Below are positions 1-8,236 of a stretch of DNA of 64,000 nucleotides, in pieces. The stretch is from Lachnoclostridium sp. An131 (lineage in GTDB: Bacteria; Bacillota; Clostridia; Lachnospirales; Lachnospiraceae). Within the stretch, counting starts at the first letter, position 1, and each line of letters begins with the position of its first letter. The notes under the pieces were generated by a model, which saw nothing but the letters and a program-made list of their open reading frames with translations, had not been told where the DNA came from and did no database searches. Where the stretch lies: positions 170,805 to 234,804 of the forward strand of contig NZ_NFLI01000003.1 of NCBI RefSeq assembly GCF_002160825.1. The letters are read 5' to 3'. The position numbers and the translations under genes were made by a program.

Positions 1-18
1 CATAAGGAGGATTTTTCT

Positions 19-237
19 ATGGCACAGAGAACCGGAGCATTGGTATTTGACGAGCTGACTGACCGTTACGACATTCGCTTTGACCTTTCCGACTATTACG
101 GGGGTTTGCATTGCGGCGACTGTCTGGAGGTGTTCGTAAGGGGCAAGTGGAAGCCGACCCGCATGGAGTACGGACAGAACTGGTATCTGGTAGGGGTACG
201 CGCCGAGGACTTGAACGGGCTTAGGGTACGGATTTAA
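19..237 (+). CDS. DUF5348-type small ICE protein
   Basis: This 72-residue soluble protein resembles the DUF5348 family that sits just upstream of pcfB/virD4 in Tn1549-like elements. The ATG is preceded by a strong AAGGAGG at 4-10. It is acidic and rich in aromatic residues (FDLSDYYGG, NWYLVGV), with no membrane segment or catalytic motif visible. Its place directly before the coupling-protein genes suggests an accessory part in transfer, but its function is unknown. The family call rests on recall of length, context and sequence style. Confidence 0.7.
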   Translation: MAQRTGALVFDELTDRYDIRFDLSDYYGGLHCGDCLEVFVRGKWKPTRMEYGQNWYLVGVRAEDLNGLRVRI

Positions 238-321
238 TAAAACGGCAGGCACAGGGCAACCGGGAAACGGCTGCCCTTTCTTTCTGCCCGGAAACAGACT
301 TTTGCGAAAGGAGGACGAGAA

Positions 322-804
322 TTGCAGGAGGAAGTCAACGAAAAAGTGATTGCCCTGTCCATCAAGACCGGGAAGCTGTCTGCGGAAGTGCTGCAAAAAT
401 CTATGAAATTTTTTCTCTCACAGGTAAAGAAACAGGCAAACAAGCGGCAAATGCCCCACGGCAAGCAGACCCTAAAGCAGCTTATGAAACAGAACGCAGG
501 CGTTTCCAATATCGAAATCACGAAGGACAATATCAAAGCCTTTGAGAGTACCGCGAAGAAATACGGGATTGATTTTGCGCTGAAAAAGGACGCGGCGGAA
601 AGCCCGCCCCGATACCTTGTTTTCTTTAAGGCACGGGACGCTGACGCGCTGACCGCAGCCTTTAAGGAGTTTTCCGCAAAGAAGCTCTCACGGGAGCAGA
701 AGCCCTCTATCCGAAAAGCGTTAGCCGCGTTCCGGGATAAGGCGAAGCAGCTTAACGCCAACCGGGAGAAAGTCAAGAAAAAGGAAAGGGGGATTGACCG
801 TTGA
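322..804 (+). CDS. PcfB-family conjugation protein (DUF3801)
   Basis: This 160-residue basic protein belongs to the PcfB/DUF3801 family, whose members are encoded next to the VirD4 coupling protein in Gram-positive conjugation systems. They are thought to help bring the relaxosome to the secretion channel. The central part (about residues 70-110) has the family's alpha/beta region, with a stretch reading PPRYLVFFKARD. The C-terminus is lysine-rich and helical. The start is a TTG, chosen because AAGGAGG at 308-314 lies 7 bases upstream. The stop overlaps the TTG start of virD4, so the two are translationally coupled. Confidence 0.85.
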   Translation: MQEEVNEKVIALSIKTGKLSAEVLQKSMKFFLSQVKKQANKRQMPHGKQTLKQLMKQNAGVSNIEITKDNIKAFESTAKKYGIDFALKKDAAESPPRYLVFFKARDADALTAAFKEFSAKKLSREQKPSIRKALAAFRDKAKQLNANREKVKKKERGIDR

Positions 805-2591
805 ACAGGATAGACTTGAAAAAGCTGATTATCCCGAATATCCCCTATCTGCTCTTTGTCTGGCTCTTTGACAAGGCGGCGCAGGCGTTTAGGCTGTCGC
901 CGGGGGCTGACCTGTCGGGAAAGCTGCTTGCCCTTGGGACGGGATTTTCCGCAGCCTTATCTAACGCCGCGCCGAGCTTACACCCTATGGACTTGCTTAT
1001 CGGCATAGCGGGGGCGGTGCTTATCCGGCTGATTGTCTATTTCAAGGGCAAGAACGCGAAAAAATATAGGCGCGGCATGGAATACGGTTCTGCACGTTGG
1101 GGCAACGCCGAGGATATAAAGCCGTATGTAGACCCGGTGTTTGAAAACAACGTCATTCTGACCCAGACCGAACGGCTGATGATGAGTAGCCGCCCGAAGC
1201 AGCCAAAGTACGCAAGGAATAAAAATATCCTTGTAATCGGCGGCTCCGGCAGCGGCAAGACGAGGTTTTTTGTGAAGCCGAACCTTATGCAAATGCACAG
1301 CTCCTATGTTGTCACAGACCCGAAAGGAACCGTATTAGTCGAGTGCGGGAAGCTCCTGCAACGGGGCGTCTATAAGATAAAAGTGCTGAATACCATAAAC
1401 TTCAAGAAAAGTATGCACTATAACCCGTTCGCCTATATCCGCAGCGAGAAAGACATTCTGAAACTGGTAAATACCATAATCGCCAACACCAAAGGCGACG
1501 GGGAAAAATCCGGGGAGGATTTCTGGGTAAAGTCCGAACGGCTCTTTTACTGCGCCCTTATCGGCTATATCTGGTATGAAGCCCCGGAGGACGAGAAAAA
1601 CTTCACGACGCTGCTTGAAATGATAAATGCGTCGGAAGCCCGCGAGGACGACCCGGAATTTCAGTCCCCGGTTGACCTCATGTTTGAACGTCTGGAAGAA
1701 AAAGACCCGGAACACTTTGCCGTAAGGCAGTATAAGAAATTCCTGTTAAGCGCGGGCAAGACACGTTCCTCAATCCTTATTTCCTGCGGGGCGCGGCTTG
1801 CCCCCTTTGACATACGGGAGCTGCGGGAGCTTCTGGAAACCGACGAAATGGAGCTTGACACACTGGGCGACCGGAAAACGGCACTGTTCGTTATCATCAG
1901 CGACACCGACGACACCTTTAACTTTGTCGTGTCTATCCTTTACACGCAGCTTTTCAACCTGTTGTGCGACAAAGCCGACGACGTGTACGGCGGGCGGCTG
2001 CCCGTCCATGTGCGCTGCCTGCTTGACGAGTTTGCCAATATCGGGCAGATACCGAAGTTTGAAAAGCTGATTGCCACGATACGGAGCCGGGAAATCTCCG
2101 CTTCTATCATTCTGCAAAGTCAATCGCAGCTAAAGGCAATCTATAAGGACAACGCTGACACGATTGTAGGGAATTGCGACACAACCCTTTTCTTGGGCGG
2201 CAAGGAAAAAAGCACCCTCAAAGAAATATCGGAAATTTTAGGCAAGGAAACCATAGACAGCTTCAACACGTCCGAAACGCGGGGGCGGGAGCTTTCCCAC
2301 GGCATGAACTACCAAAAGCTGGGAAAGGAGCTTATGACGCAGGACGAGATCGCCGTTATGGACGGCGGCAAGTGCATTTTACAGGTGCGCGGGGTGCGCC
2401 CGTTCTTTTCCGACAAGTACGACATAACGAAGCACCCGAAATACAGGTACCTTTCCGACTACGATAAGAAGAACGCTTTTGATGTGGAGCGGTACATGAA
2501 ACGCCGCCCCGCAATCGTGAAGTCGGAGGAACCCTTTGACTGTTACGAAATCAGCGAAGCGGATTTGCAGGAGGGCGCAGGGAATGAATGA
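801..2591 (+). CDS. VirD4/TcpA-type coupling protein (conjugative ATPase)
   Basis: This 596-residue type IV coupling protein is an inner-membrane ATPase that links the DNA-relaxase complex to the secretion channel. Two hydrophobic N-terminal stretches (about residues 10-30 and 55-80) anchor it. The Walker A motif GGSGSGKT is near residues 147-154, and a Walker B-like LLDEFANIG is near residue 410. A VirD4-type QSQSQL segment follows. The start is TTG at 801 behind GAAAGGGGG and overlaps the pcfB stop. The length is normal for TraG/VirD4 proteins of Tn1549-like elements. It should work with VirB4, VirB6 and PrgI encoded downstream beyond the nested element. Confidence 0.95.
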   Translation: MNRIDLKKLIIPNIPYLLFVWLFDKAAQAFRLSPGADLSGKLLALGTGFSAALSNAAPSLHPMDLLIGIAGAVLIRLIVYFKGKNAKKYRRGMEYGSARWGNAEDIKPYVDPVFENNVILTQTERLMMSSRPKQPKYARNKNILVIGGSGSGKTRFFVKPNLMQMHSSYVVTDPKGTVLVECGKLLQRGVYKIKVLNTINFKKSMHYNPFAYIRSEKDILKLVNTIIANTKGDGEKSGEDFWVKSERLFYCALIGYIWYEAPEDEKNFTTLLEMINASEAREDDPEFQSPVDLMFERLEEKDPEHFAVRQYKKFLLSAGKTRSSILISCGARLAPFDIRELRELLETDEMELDTLGDRKTALFVIISDTDDTFNFVVSILYTQLFNLLCDKADDVYGGRLPVHVRCLLDEFANIGQIPKFEKLIATIRSREISASIILQSQSQLKAIYKDNADTIVGNCDTTLFLGGKEKSTLKEISEILGKETIDSFNTSETRGRELSHGMNYQKLGKELMTQDEIAVMDGGKCILQVRGVRPFFSDKYDITKHPKYRYLSDYDKKNAFDVERYMKRRPAIVKSEEPFDCYEISEADLQEGAGNE

Positions 2592-2721
2592 GCGCACCGG
2601 GACAAAACCCGCAGGACACAAAAAGAAAGTCATTTCCCTTGCTGACGAACGGAAGCGGCGGGAAATGCAGGAGCTTGTTAAACTGTTTGAACAATTTTAT
2701 GCAAGGAAGGTCAAGCCATGA
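2584..2721 (+). CDS. Small basic ICE protein, unknown function
   Basis: This 45-residue protein is rich in lysine, arginine and glutamate and is probably a single charged helix (LADERKRREMQELVKLFEQF). The ATG at 2,584 overlaps the virD4 stop, and its own stop overlaps the next ATG, so it belongs to a tightly coupled run. I do not recognise a named family. Similar tiny charged proteins follow the coupling protein in related ICEs. Confidence 0.6.
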   Translation: MNERTGTKPAGHKKKVISLADERKRREMQELVKLFEQFYARKVKP

Positions 2722-2906
2722 ACAGACGTATCAGAAAGAAAGTAGCAAAGCGCAGGATTGAAAAAGCTATTCGCGGGCTGATTGATTATGCGCTTGAACA
2801 GGCGCAGAAAGAGGAAGAAATCAAACGCCGTTTACTGGAAAGCTATGACCGCTATTACAGAGAACGGACACAGAGAAAGGAGGAATTACAGCAACCGACT
2901 ACATAA
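2718..2906 (+). CDS. Small charged coiled-coil ICE protein, unknown function
   Basis: This 62-residue protein is very rich in Arg, Lys and Glu and is predicted to be mostly helical (RRIEKAIRGLIDYALEQAQKEEEIKRR pattern, split by the start and stop overlaps described here). The ATG overlaps the stop of the preceding gene in an ATGA arrangement. No named family is recognised. It is the last small gene before maff2. Confidence 0.6.
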   Translation: MNRRIRKKVAKRRIEKAIRGLIDYALEQAQKEEEIKRRLLESYDRYYRERTQRKEELQQPTT

Positions 2907-3093
2907 ACATTGGCTACATGATACGCGCACCCACTGGAAAATCCATGTTCCCCACGCTTACAACTGAATACCGCTGCGCCGCAGGATTTCAAGCGGCGCG
3001 GGGACTTATGACCGCGGCAGTTACCAAAACTGACCGCCGTTTTTTATGCCCTTTTTCGGGCAGCCGCAAAACGCGGCAGGAAAGGAGAATTTC
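2907..3093. other. Intergenic region before maff2
   Basis: There is no convincing gene here. The stretch contains a GC-rich hairpin around 2,970-3,000 (GCGCCGC pairing with GCGGCGC) that could be a transcript-processing or attenuation structure ahead of maff2. No run of T follows it, so it is not called as a terminator. Confidence 0.4.
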
Positions 3094-3219
3094 ATGGAAT
3101 TTTTCAACAGCGCAGTAGATGTATTGCAGACCCTTGTTATCGCACTGGGAGCCGGACTTGGTATCTGGGGCGTGATTAACCTTTTGGAGGGCTACGGAAA
3201 CGACAATCCAGGTGCAAAT
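3094..3219 (+). pseudogene. maff2: maff2 5' fragment, interrupted by the nested element
   Basis: The ATG sits behind GGAAAGGAG at about 3,079-3,088 (6-8 bases upstream). The product begins MEFFNSAVDVLQTLVIALG and has one hydrophobic segment, as in Maff2-family proteins, small membrane proteins of ICE transfer modules. The frame is normal to about codon 42 (GYGNDNPGA). It then reads into foreign sequence and stops at 3,232-3,234. The missing C-terminal half (KSQGMKQLMAGGG and so on) is found 12.4 kb downstream at 15,648-15,741. Joining GGTGCA to AAAAGCCAG restores the reading frame. This shows that the nested element split the gene. Confidence 0.92.
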
Positions 3220-3220
3220 G

Positions 3221-3236
3221 CTCATGTGTCATAAAG
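3221..3236 (+). repeat. Left terminal inverted repeat of nested element
   Basis: CTCATGTGTCATAAAG pairs with the complement of 15,631-15,646 (CTGATGTGCGATAAAG); 13 of 16 positions match. It lies 2 bases inside the left junction with maff2 and is probably the recognition arm for the element's serine recombinase. Confidence 0.75.
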
Positions 3237-3282
3237 AAACACACAAGAGATTGATAGACAGCAGCCTACTATTCCGTAAATT

Positions 3283-3323
3283 TTGTTTCAGGACTTTCTT
3301 TTTCAATGCCGATATGCTATAAT
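3283..3323 (+). promoter_or_regulatory. Promoter of the tet gene
   Basis: A perfect TATAAT lies at 3,318-3,323, 30 bases before the leader start codon. The -35 side is weak: TTTCTT at 3,295-3,300 has the right 17-base spacing, and TTGTTT at 3,283-3,288 is a better hexamer but too far away. The placement ahead of the leader ORF and attenuator supports the call. Confidence 0.6.
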
Positions 3324-3352
3324 ATTTCTATTCCAAGTAAGGAGTTAAAAAT

Positions 3353-3376
3353 ATGCGGCAAGGTATTCTTAATTAA
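3353..3376 (+). CDS. tet leader peptide (7 residues)
   Basis: A short frame encodes MRQGILN and is preceded by TAAGGAG at 3,338-3,344. Its own sequence GGCAAGGTATTCTT (3,357-3,370) is almost complementary to AAGAATACTTTTGCC (3,449-3,463). The second segment can alternatively pair with AAAAGTATT inside the terminator hairpin (about 3,548-3,560). This is the known logic of tet(M)/tet(O)/tet(W) leaders, in which translation of the leader decides between terminator and antiterminator. Confidence 0.7.
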   Translation: MRQGILN

Positions 3377-3537
3377 CTATAATCAAATAGTGGGAACAAA
3401 GAATTGTAACCGTCCCTTGCAAGGGGCTTAGTTTTTTGTACCCTTTTTAAGAATACTTTTGCCTTATATATTTGACATATCAAAAGAGCGACCGCTGCTT
3501 GCAGTGCGTTGTATGTATGTGTATGTCTATTCGCTAT

Positions 3538-3576
3538 ATCCCCAGCGGTAAAAGTATTTTGCTGCTGGGGATTTTT
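3538..3576 (+). terminator. Attenuator (intrinsic terminator) in the tet leader
   Basis: A perfect 9-bp stem, ATCCCCAGC (3,538-3,546) with GCTGGGGAT (3,564-3,572), is followed by a short T run just 34 bases before the tet start. Its loop, GTAAAAGTATT, is complementary to 3,449-3,463, which competes for the leader ORF. A second smaller hairpin, CCCTTGCAAGGG, lies at about 3,414-3,425. Together these form a transcriptional attenuator. Confidence 0.8.
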
Positions 3577-3609
3577 ATGCCCTTTGGGGGCTGAATGGAG
3601 GACAAACAC

Positions 3610-5529
3610 ATGAAAATAATCAATATCGGCATTCTTGCTCATGTAGACGCAGGAAAAACGACTTTGACAGAAAGCCTGCTCTATACCAGCGGAGCCGTTC
3701 CGGAATTAGGGAGTGTAGATAAGGGAACAACGCGGACAGACACCATGCTGTTGGAACGCCAGCGTGGGATTACCATTCAAACGGCCGTCACTTCTTTCGG
3801 CTGGAAGAATTATAAGATCAATATTGTCGATACCCCCGGCCATATGGACTTTTTGGCGGAAGTATATCGCTCACTTGCTGTTCTTGACGGAGCAATTTTA
3901 GTAGTTTCCGCAAAGGACGGCGTGCAGGCACAAACACGGGTACTGTTCCATGCGCTCCAGAAAATGAAAATCCCAACGATTATTTTTGTAAATAAGATAG
4001 ACCAGGAGGGCATTGACTTACAGAGCGTTTATCAAAATATCAGAGAAAAACTTTCTGATGATGTCATGGTTATGCAAGATGTTTCGCTCACTCCGGAAGT
4101 GTCTCTGACAGACATTGAGGATATAGAAAAATGGGATTCTATTATTGCTGGAAATGATGAACTTTTGGAAAAATATATTGCGGGGGAACCTTTGAAAATA
4201 CAAGATTTACAGAGGGAGAAATGCAGAAGAATGCAAAACGGTTCCCTGTTTCCTATTTATCATGGGAGTGCAAAGAACAATATCGGAACTGAAAAGCTGA
4301 TTGAAGTGATTGCAGAAACATTTACTTCTGGTGCGGACAACGATCAATCCGAGCTATGCGGAAGCGTTTTTAAAATCGAGTACACAGACCAGAAAAAGCG
4401 GCTCGTTTATTTGCGGTTATACAGCGGGACACTTCATTTACGGGATACGATTCTCCTGCCCCAAAATCAAAAACTAAAAATCACAGAAATGAGGATTCCG
4501 TCAAACGGAGAGATTATACCGGCGGACACAGCCTGTTGCGGAGAAATTGTTATTTTGACCAATGACACTCTGAAGCTGAATGATACTCTCGGAAATGTAG
4601 AACTTTTGCCGCGCAAGGCATGGGAAAAAAATCCGATTCCTTTGCTTCGGACGACGGTGGAGCCGCAAAATCAGGAACAAAGAGACCTCCTGCTGAATGC
4701 CCTGACGGAAATTGCAGATACAGATCCGCTGTTGCATTACTATGTGGATACGATAACGCATGAAATCATCATTTCTTTTTTAGGAAAAGTCCAGTTAGAG
4801 GTTGTATGCTCTCTGTTAGTAGAGCGATACCATGTGAACATAAATGTGAAAGAACCTACGGTCATTTATCTGGAAAGGCCATTAAAAACAGCCAGTTACA
4901 CGATTCATATTGAAGTGCCGCCGAATCCGTTTTGGGCATCCATTGGCTTAACTGTAACGCCACTTCCTGCCGGAAGTGGAACCCGGTTTAAAAGCAAAGT
5001 ATCTCTCGGCTATTTAAACCAAAGTTTTCAAAATGCCGTTATGGAAGGGGTGCGTTATGGAATGGAGCAAGGCTTATACGGTTGGGAAGTGACAGATTGT
5101 GAAATTTGTTTTGACTATGGAGTTTATTACAGTCCAGTTAGTACCCCCGCAGATTTTCGTTCCCTTGCTCCTATCGTGTTAGAACAGGCATTGAAAAGAG
5201 CAGGAACACAATTATTGGAACCATACCTTTCCTTTACCCTTTTTGCACCGCAGGAATATATTTCACGGGCTTATAATGACGCACCGAAGTATTGTGCAGT
5301 GATTGAATCAACCTTGCTTAAAAATGATGAAGTTATTTTTACGGGAGAAATCCCCGCCCGCTGCATCGGCGAATATAGGAATGATTTAAATTTTTATACA
5401 AATGGGAGAAGCGTCTGCCTTACCGAATTAAAAGGGTACCAAGAAATTTCCGGGGAGCCTGTATTGCAGCCACGCCGTCCTAACAGCCGTTTAGATAAGG
5501 TTCGGCATATGTTTCAGAAAATAACGTAA
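3610..5529 (+). CDS. tet: Ribosomal-protection tetracycline resistance protein, Tet(M/O/W/32) family
   Basis: This 639-residue translation-factor-like GTPase releases tetracycline from the 30S ribosome. G1 (AHVDAGKTT, residues 10-18), G3 (DTPGHMDF, about 74-81) and G4 (NKID, about 128-131) are all present. The C-terminal end, [17 protein letters not shown], is the family signature. The length is exactly that of Tet(M), Tet(O) and Tet(W). The ATG at 3,610 is used, not the in-frame ATG at 3,595, because [11 protein letters not shown] is the conserved start. By eye the last third looks closest to Tet(W), while the first third shares features with Tet(O)/Tet(32). The class, or a mosaic origin, must be settled by alignment. 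Expression is controlled by the leader attenuator upstream. Confidence 0.95.
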   Translation: MKIINIGILAHVDAGKTTLTESLLYTSGAVPELGSVDKGTTRTDTMLLERQRGITIQTAVTSFGWKNYKINIVDTPGHMDFLAEVYRSLAVLDGAILVVSAKDGVQAQTRVLFHALQKMKIPTIIFVNKIDQEGIDLQSVYQNIREKLSDDVMVMQDVSLTPEVSLTDIEDIEKWDSIIAGNDELLEKYIAGEPLKIQDLQREKCRRMQNGSLFPIYHGSAKNNIGTEKLIEVIAETFTSGADNDQSELCGSVFKIEYTDQKKRLVYLRLYSGTLHLRDTILLPQNQKLKITEMRIPSNGEIIPADTACCGEIVILTNDTLKLNDTLGNVELLPRKAWEKNPIPLLRTTVEPQNQEQRDLLLNALTEIADTDPLLHYYVDTITHEIIISFLGKVQLEVVCSLLVERYHVNINVKEPTVIYLERPLKTASYTIHIEVPPNPFWASIGLTVTPLPAGSGTRFKSKVSLGYLNQSFQNAVMEGVRYGMEQGLYGWEVTDCEICFDYGVYYSPVSTPADFRSLAPIVLEQALKRAGTQLLEPYLSFTLFAPQEYISRAYNDAPKYCAVIESTLLKNDEVIFTGEIPARCIGEYRNDLNFYTNGRSVCLTELKGYQEISGEPVLQPRRPNSRLDKVRHMFQKIT

Positions 5530-5578
5530 TATTTTGTGCGTTATCACGGATAAAAATCTTTGAATATAAGGAGAGTCT

Positions 5579-5623
5579 ATGTTAGTTTTGTTTTCAAGTC
5601 GGTTTTGTGTAAACTTATATTGA
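5579..5623 (+). CDS. Possible 14-residue leader peptide upstream of the AraC gene
   Basis: The frame encodes MLVLFSSRFCVNLY behind a good AAGGAG (5,568-5,573, spacing 5). AGTCGG inside the frame (about 5,597-5,602) can pair with CCGACT at about 5,647-5,652, and a second small hairpin (ATGCT with AGCAT) lies at about 5,658-5,674. The layout is like a resistance-gene leader, but the region is short and no terminator with a T run is seen. It may be a remnant of a lost gene's control region. Confidence 0.3.
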   Translation: MLVLFSSRFCVNLY

Positions 5624-5719
5624 GCAAACGGCCTTTATTTATAACCCGACTAATTTTGTATGCTAATGTCGAGCATATCTTTCTAAATTGTGATATTCTT
5701 ATTCGGAAGGAGGGGCAAT

Positions 5720-6586
5720 GTGTTAAAGAAATTGAATGACGCGATGGACTATATTGAAGCGCACCTGGAGGACGAGTTTTTACTTGAGAAGATTTCTGAG
5801 CATATAAATGTTTCAGATTATCATTTTAGAAAAATATTTTTTGCGCTTACCAATATGACGCTGAATGAGTATGTAAAAAACAGACGACTTTCAGAAGCTA
5901 ACAAAGAATTGTTGCAGGGGGCGCAGGTAACAGATGTCGCTTATCAATATGGGTATCAATCCGTAGACGGATTTACACGTGCCTTTAAAAAATGGAGCGG
6001 TATCTTACCGTCACAAGTCGCAAAGTTGAAACAATGTAAATCATGCCAAAAGTTACAATTTGTTGTAACTATGAAGGGAGGAACTTTAATGGAATATAAA
6101 ATTGTTGAAAAACCTGCTTTTACGTTTGCAGGTGTAAGTAAACGAGTGCCGTTACAATATGAGGGAGTAAACAACGCTATTTTGGAACTGGCACAAAGCA
6201 TAACACAGGAACAGAAAGAAGAAATGCACCGGTTGCAAAACATTGAGCCATATGAAACTGTAAATGTTTCCTATGAATCAGATACGAACTTTCTTGAAGA
6301 AGCTGGTGAATTAACGCATTTAATTGGAGTTTTAACAACTAAAAATGACATTAGCAGTAATCTGGACACATTTCCTGTTAAAGCTCATACGTGGGCAGTT
6401 TTTCCAAATGAAGGAATCTTCCCGTTTACTTTGCAGGATACAATGGCAAGAATCTACTCCGAATGGTTTATGACGGCAGATTATGAACTGGCAGAGCCGT
6501 TTTCTTTCTCTTTTACAAAAATGGACGACAAAAAGCCCAACTACGCATACAGTGAAATTTGGATTCCAGTAACAAAAAAAGAATAA
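5720..6586 (+). CDS. AraC-family regulator with GyrI-like effector domain
   Basis: This is a transcription regulator of 288 residues. The N-terminal ~105 residues contain the two AraC helix-turn-helix units (ISEHINVSDYHFRKIFFALT and VAYQYGYQSVDGFTRAFKKWSG). The rest, from about residue 125, is an AraC-effector/GyrI-like ligand-binding domain (EYKIVEKPAFTFAGVSKRV, then the WAVFPNEGIFPFTLQ segment). The start is GTG at 5,720 behind GGAAGGAGGGG (5,706-5,715); the longer upstream frame has no binding site. Its target is unknown. It lies between tet and the direct repeat and may sense an antibiotic or other small ligand. Its last three codons fall inside the first copy of the 150-bp repeat. Confidence 0.88.
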   Translation: MLKKLNDAMDYIEAHLEDEFLLEKISEHINVSDYHFRKIFFALTNMTLNEYVKNRRLSEANKELLQGAQVTDVAYQYGYQSVDGFTRAFKKWSGILPSQVAKLKQCKSCQKLQFVVTMKGGTLMEYKIVEKPAFTFAGVSKRVPLQYEGVNNAILELAQSITQEQKEEMHRLQNIEPYETVNVSYESDTNFLEEAGELTHLIGVLTTKNDISSNLDTFPVKAHTWAVFPNEGIFPFTLQDTMARIYSEWFMTADYELAEPFSFSFTKMDDKKPNYAYSEIWIPVTKKE

Positions 6587-6723
6587 GCAATTACACTCAA
6601 ATAGGAAAGCCAGCCGAGCCAGCGGGCAGTCAAGATAAACGGCGCATATGCGCCGCTGTTGACAGCCCCGCCCGCCTTTGCTGGTAGGCAATCAAGGGGC
6701 GACAGCAAGGGGTGCTGCCGCCC
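6574..6723 (+). repeat. Direct repeat copy 1 (about 150 bp)
   Basis: This copy runs from AAAAAAAGAATAAGCAATTA to GGTGCTGCCGCCC. It matches 8,056-8,206 with only scattered differences and includes the internal palindrome GGCGCATATGCGCC. The repeat includes the last codons of the upstream gene in both places (a frame ending KKE-stop). The two copies bracket a degenerate sigma gene and the SpoU methyltransferase, which suggests duplication or homologous insertion. Confidence 0.88.
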
Positions 6724-6789
6724 TCTGATATTATAAATGAAACCCGTCAACCATACAACGCCCTATGTGGGAGAAAGGGGGAATCATCT

Positions 6790-7169
6790 ATGCCTTGCAC
6801 AGAAGCATACAAAGAACACATCATGTACACGTTCAATGGCTTTGCAAGACCGTCATACACTATGCGGCTATCAACGCATGGCGTGACAGGAGCAGACGGC
6901 GGCAAAAAGAAATATCCCTTGAATACCTCACAGAAGAAAAGTTTTACCCTTTAGGCACAACAGACGAATATTTTGAAGCACCCCATGAAGAACACCCTAT
7001 AACGATATGCGGTCAGGCAGTTATCCTCACCAATGGAAAACTTGCCGCCGTCCTGTTATCCCTGCCACAGAAAAACCGGGAAATCATTTTCCCTTATTTT
7101 TTCAAAAATGGGCTTACAATGGGTGAAAAATTCGAAAACCAAAGTATGATGAGGCAGGTATTGAAATGA
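6790..7169 (+). pseudogene. Degenerate copy of the element's sigma-like gene
   Basis: The beginning, MPCTEAYKEHIMYTFNGFA, matches the intact gene at 8,237 (EAYKVHIQYTFNAFCK). A one-base loss near 6,850 then shifts the frame. The remainder continues in another frame as CKTVIHYAAINAWRD and later EISLEYLTEEKFYPL, ending SMMRQVLK at 7,169. The C-terminal HTH of the intact copy is missing. The stop overlaps the ATG of the following methyltransferase, so the methyltransferase joined directly onto this broken copy. Confidence 0.82.
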
Positions 7170-7984
7170 AAGTTGTTTCTATATTAAATAAAAATAATGA
7201 TTACCAGAGATTTGAAGTATTGAAGCATAATCGAAATAAAAGATATAAATATAATCAATTTATTGTTGAAGGCGTAAGAAGTTTAAATGAAGCGGTTAAA
7301 AATAACTGGAAGATTATTTCTTTTATTTATGACAAGAATAATCTGTCAGGCTGGGCAAAACATATGATAGAAACAGTAAAAACAGAAGTCAATTATACTC
7401 TTACGGCACAGTTGCTAAAGGAATTAAGTGGAAAAGAAGAAACTTCTGAATTATTGGCTATTATTGAAATGAGGGAAGACAGGTTAGAAAATGTTGCGTT
7501 ATCTTCCAATCCATTTATTGTGTTATTTGACAGGCCCTCTAATAAAGGAAATTTAGGTACGATGATACGTTCATGTGATGCGTTGGGAGTAGATATGTTG
7601 ATAATTACTGGACATGCGGTTGATTTGTATGAGCCTGATGTAATTGTTTCGGCGATGGGTTCTTTTTTCAATCTTCCGGTGATTCGAATCATTCACAATG
7701 AGGATTTATATAAATTCGTTGAAAGCCTTAGAATAAAATACCCTGGCTTTAAGATCATAGGCACAACAGCCCACCACGAAAAGCCTATCTATCATGAGGA
7801 CTTGAAAACCCCGGTTATGTTAATGATGGGAAATGAAACCATGGGATTAAATAAGGCATTTAAGGAATATTGTGATGTTTTATGTACGATTCCTATGGCT
7901 GAAGATTCCTATGCCAGTTCTTTCAATGTCAGTTGTGCTGCATCTATAATGATGTATGAAATAGTAAGACAACGAATGAATTAG
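7166..7984 (+). CDS. SpoU/TrmH-family rRNA 2'-O-methyltransferase, TsnR/AviRb-like
   Basis: This 272-residue SPOUT-class enzyme would use S-adenosylmethionine to 2'-O-methylate RNA. The N-terminal ~100 residues are the substrate-binding extension (FIVEGVRSLNEAVKN). The catalytic knot follows: motif 1 NKGNLGTMIRSCDALGVD near residue 130, motif 2 LMMGNETMGL near residue 226, and motif 3 IPMAEDSYASSFNVSCAASIMMYE near the C-terminus. This three-motif pattern is shared by housekeeping rRNA enzymes and by the resistance enzymes for thiostrepton (TsnR) and avilamycin (AviRb). The gene is much richer in AT than its neighbours, lies on the transposon beside tet and between direct repeats, and has only a weak ribosome binding site. 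A resistance role is therefore inferred, not shown. Confidence 0.85.
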   Translation: MKVVSILNKNNDYQRFEVLKHNRNKRYKYNQFIVEGVRSLNEAVKNNWKIISFIYDKNNLSGWAKHMIETVKTEVNYTLTAQLLKELSGKEETSELLAIIEMREDRLENVALSSNPFIVLFDRPSNKGNLGTMIRSCDALGVDMLIITGHAVDLYEPDVIVSAMGSFFNLPVIRIIHNEDLYKFVESLRIKYPGFKIIGTTAHHEKPIYHEDLKTPVMLMMGNETMGLNKAFKEYCDVLCTIPMAEDSYASSFNVSCAASIMMYEIVRQRMN

Positions 7985-7985
7985 A

Positions 7986-8069
7986 CAGCATAACCCTTTT
8001 GAGAGTGAGCCAGAGAAAAGGGAGGAGCAGGCGTTCTACCTCAAAAGTCTGCAAATAAAAAAAGAATAA
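7986..8069 (+). pseudogene. 3' remnant of an unidentified gene
   Basis: An open frame without a start reads QHNPFESEPEKREEQAF, then YLKSLQIKKE and stop. Its last bases coincide with the start of repeat copy 2, just as the AraC stop coincides with repeat copy 1. It is probably the tail of the gene that originally preceded this repeat before the resistance cassette was acquired. The parent gene is not recognised. Confidence 0.4.
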
Positions 8070-8206
8070 GCAATTACACTCAAATGGCAAAGCCAGCCGA
8101 GCCAGTCAACAGTCAAGATGAACGGCGCATATGCGCCGCCGTTGACAGCCCCGCCCGCCTTTGCAGATAGGCAATCAAGGGGCGACAGCAAGGAGTGCTG
8201 CCGCCC
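8056..8206 (+). repeat. Direct repeat copy 2 (about 150 bp)
   Basis: This copy matches 6,574-6,723, including GGCGCATATGCGCC and the GGGGCGACAGCAAGG block. It ends just before the ribosome binding site of the intact sigma-like gene, so both copies act as the upstream region of a sigma-like gene, one broken and one intact. Confidence 0.88.
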
Positions 8207-8236
8207 CGCACTATTATTCAGAGAGGGGGAATTTCC

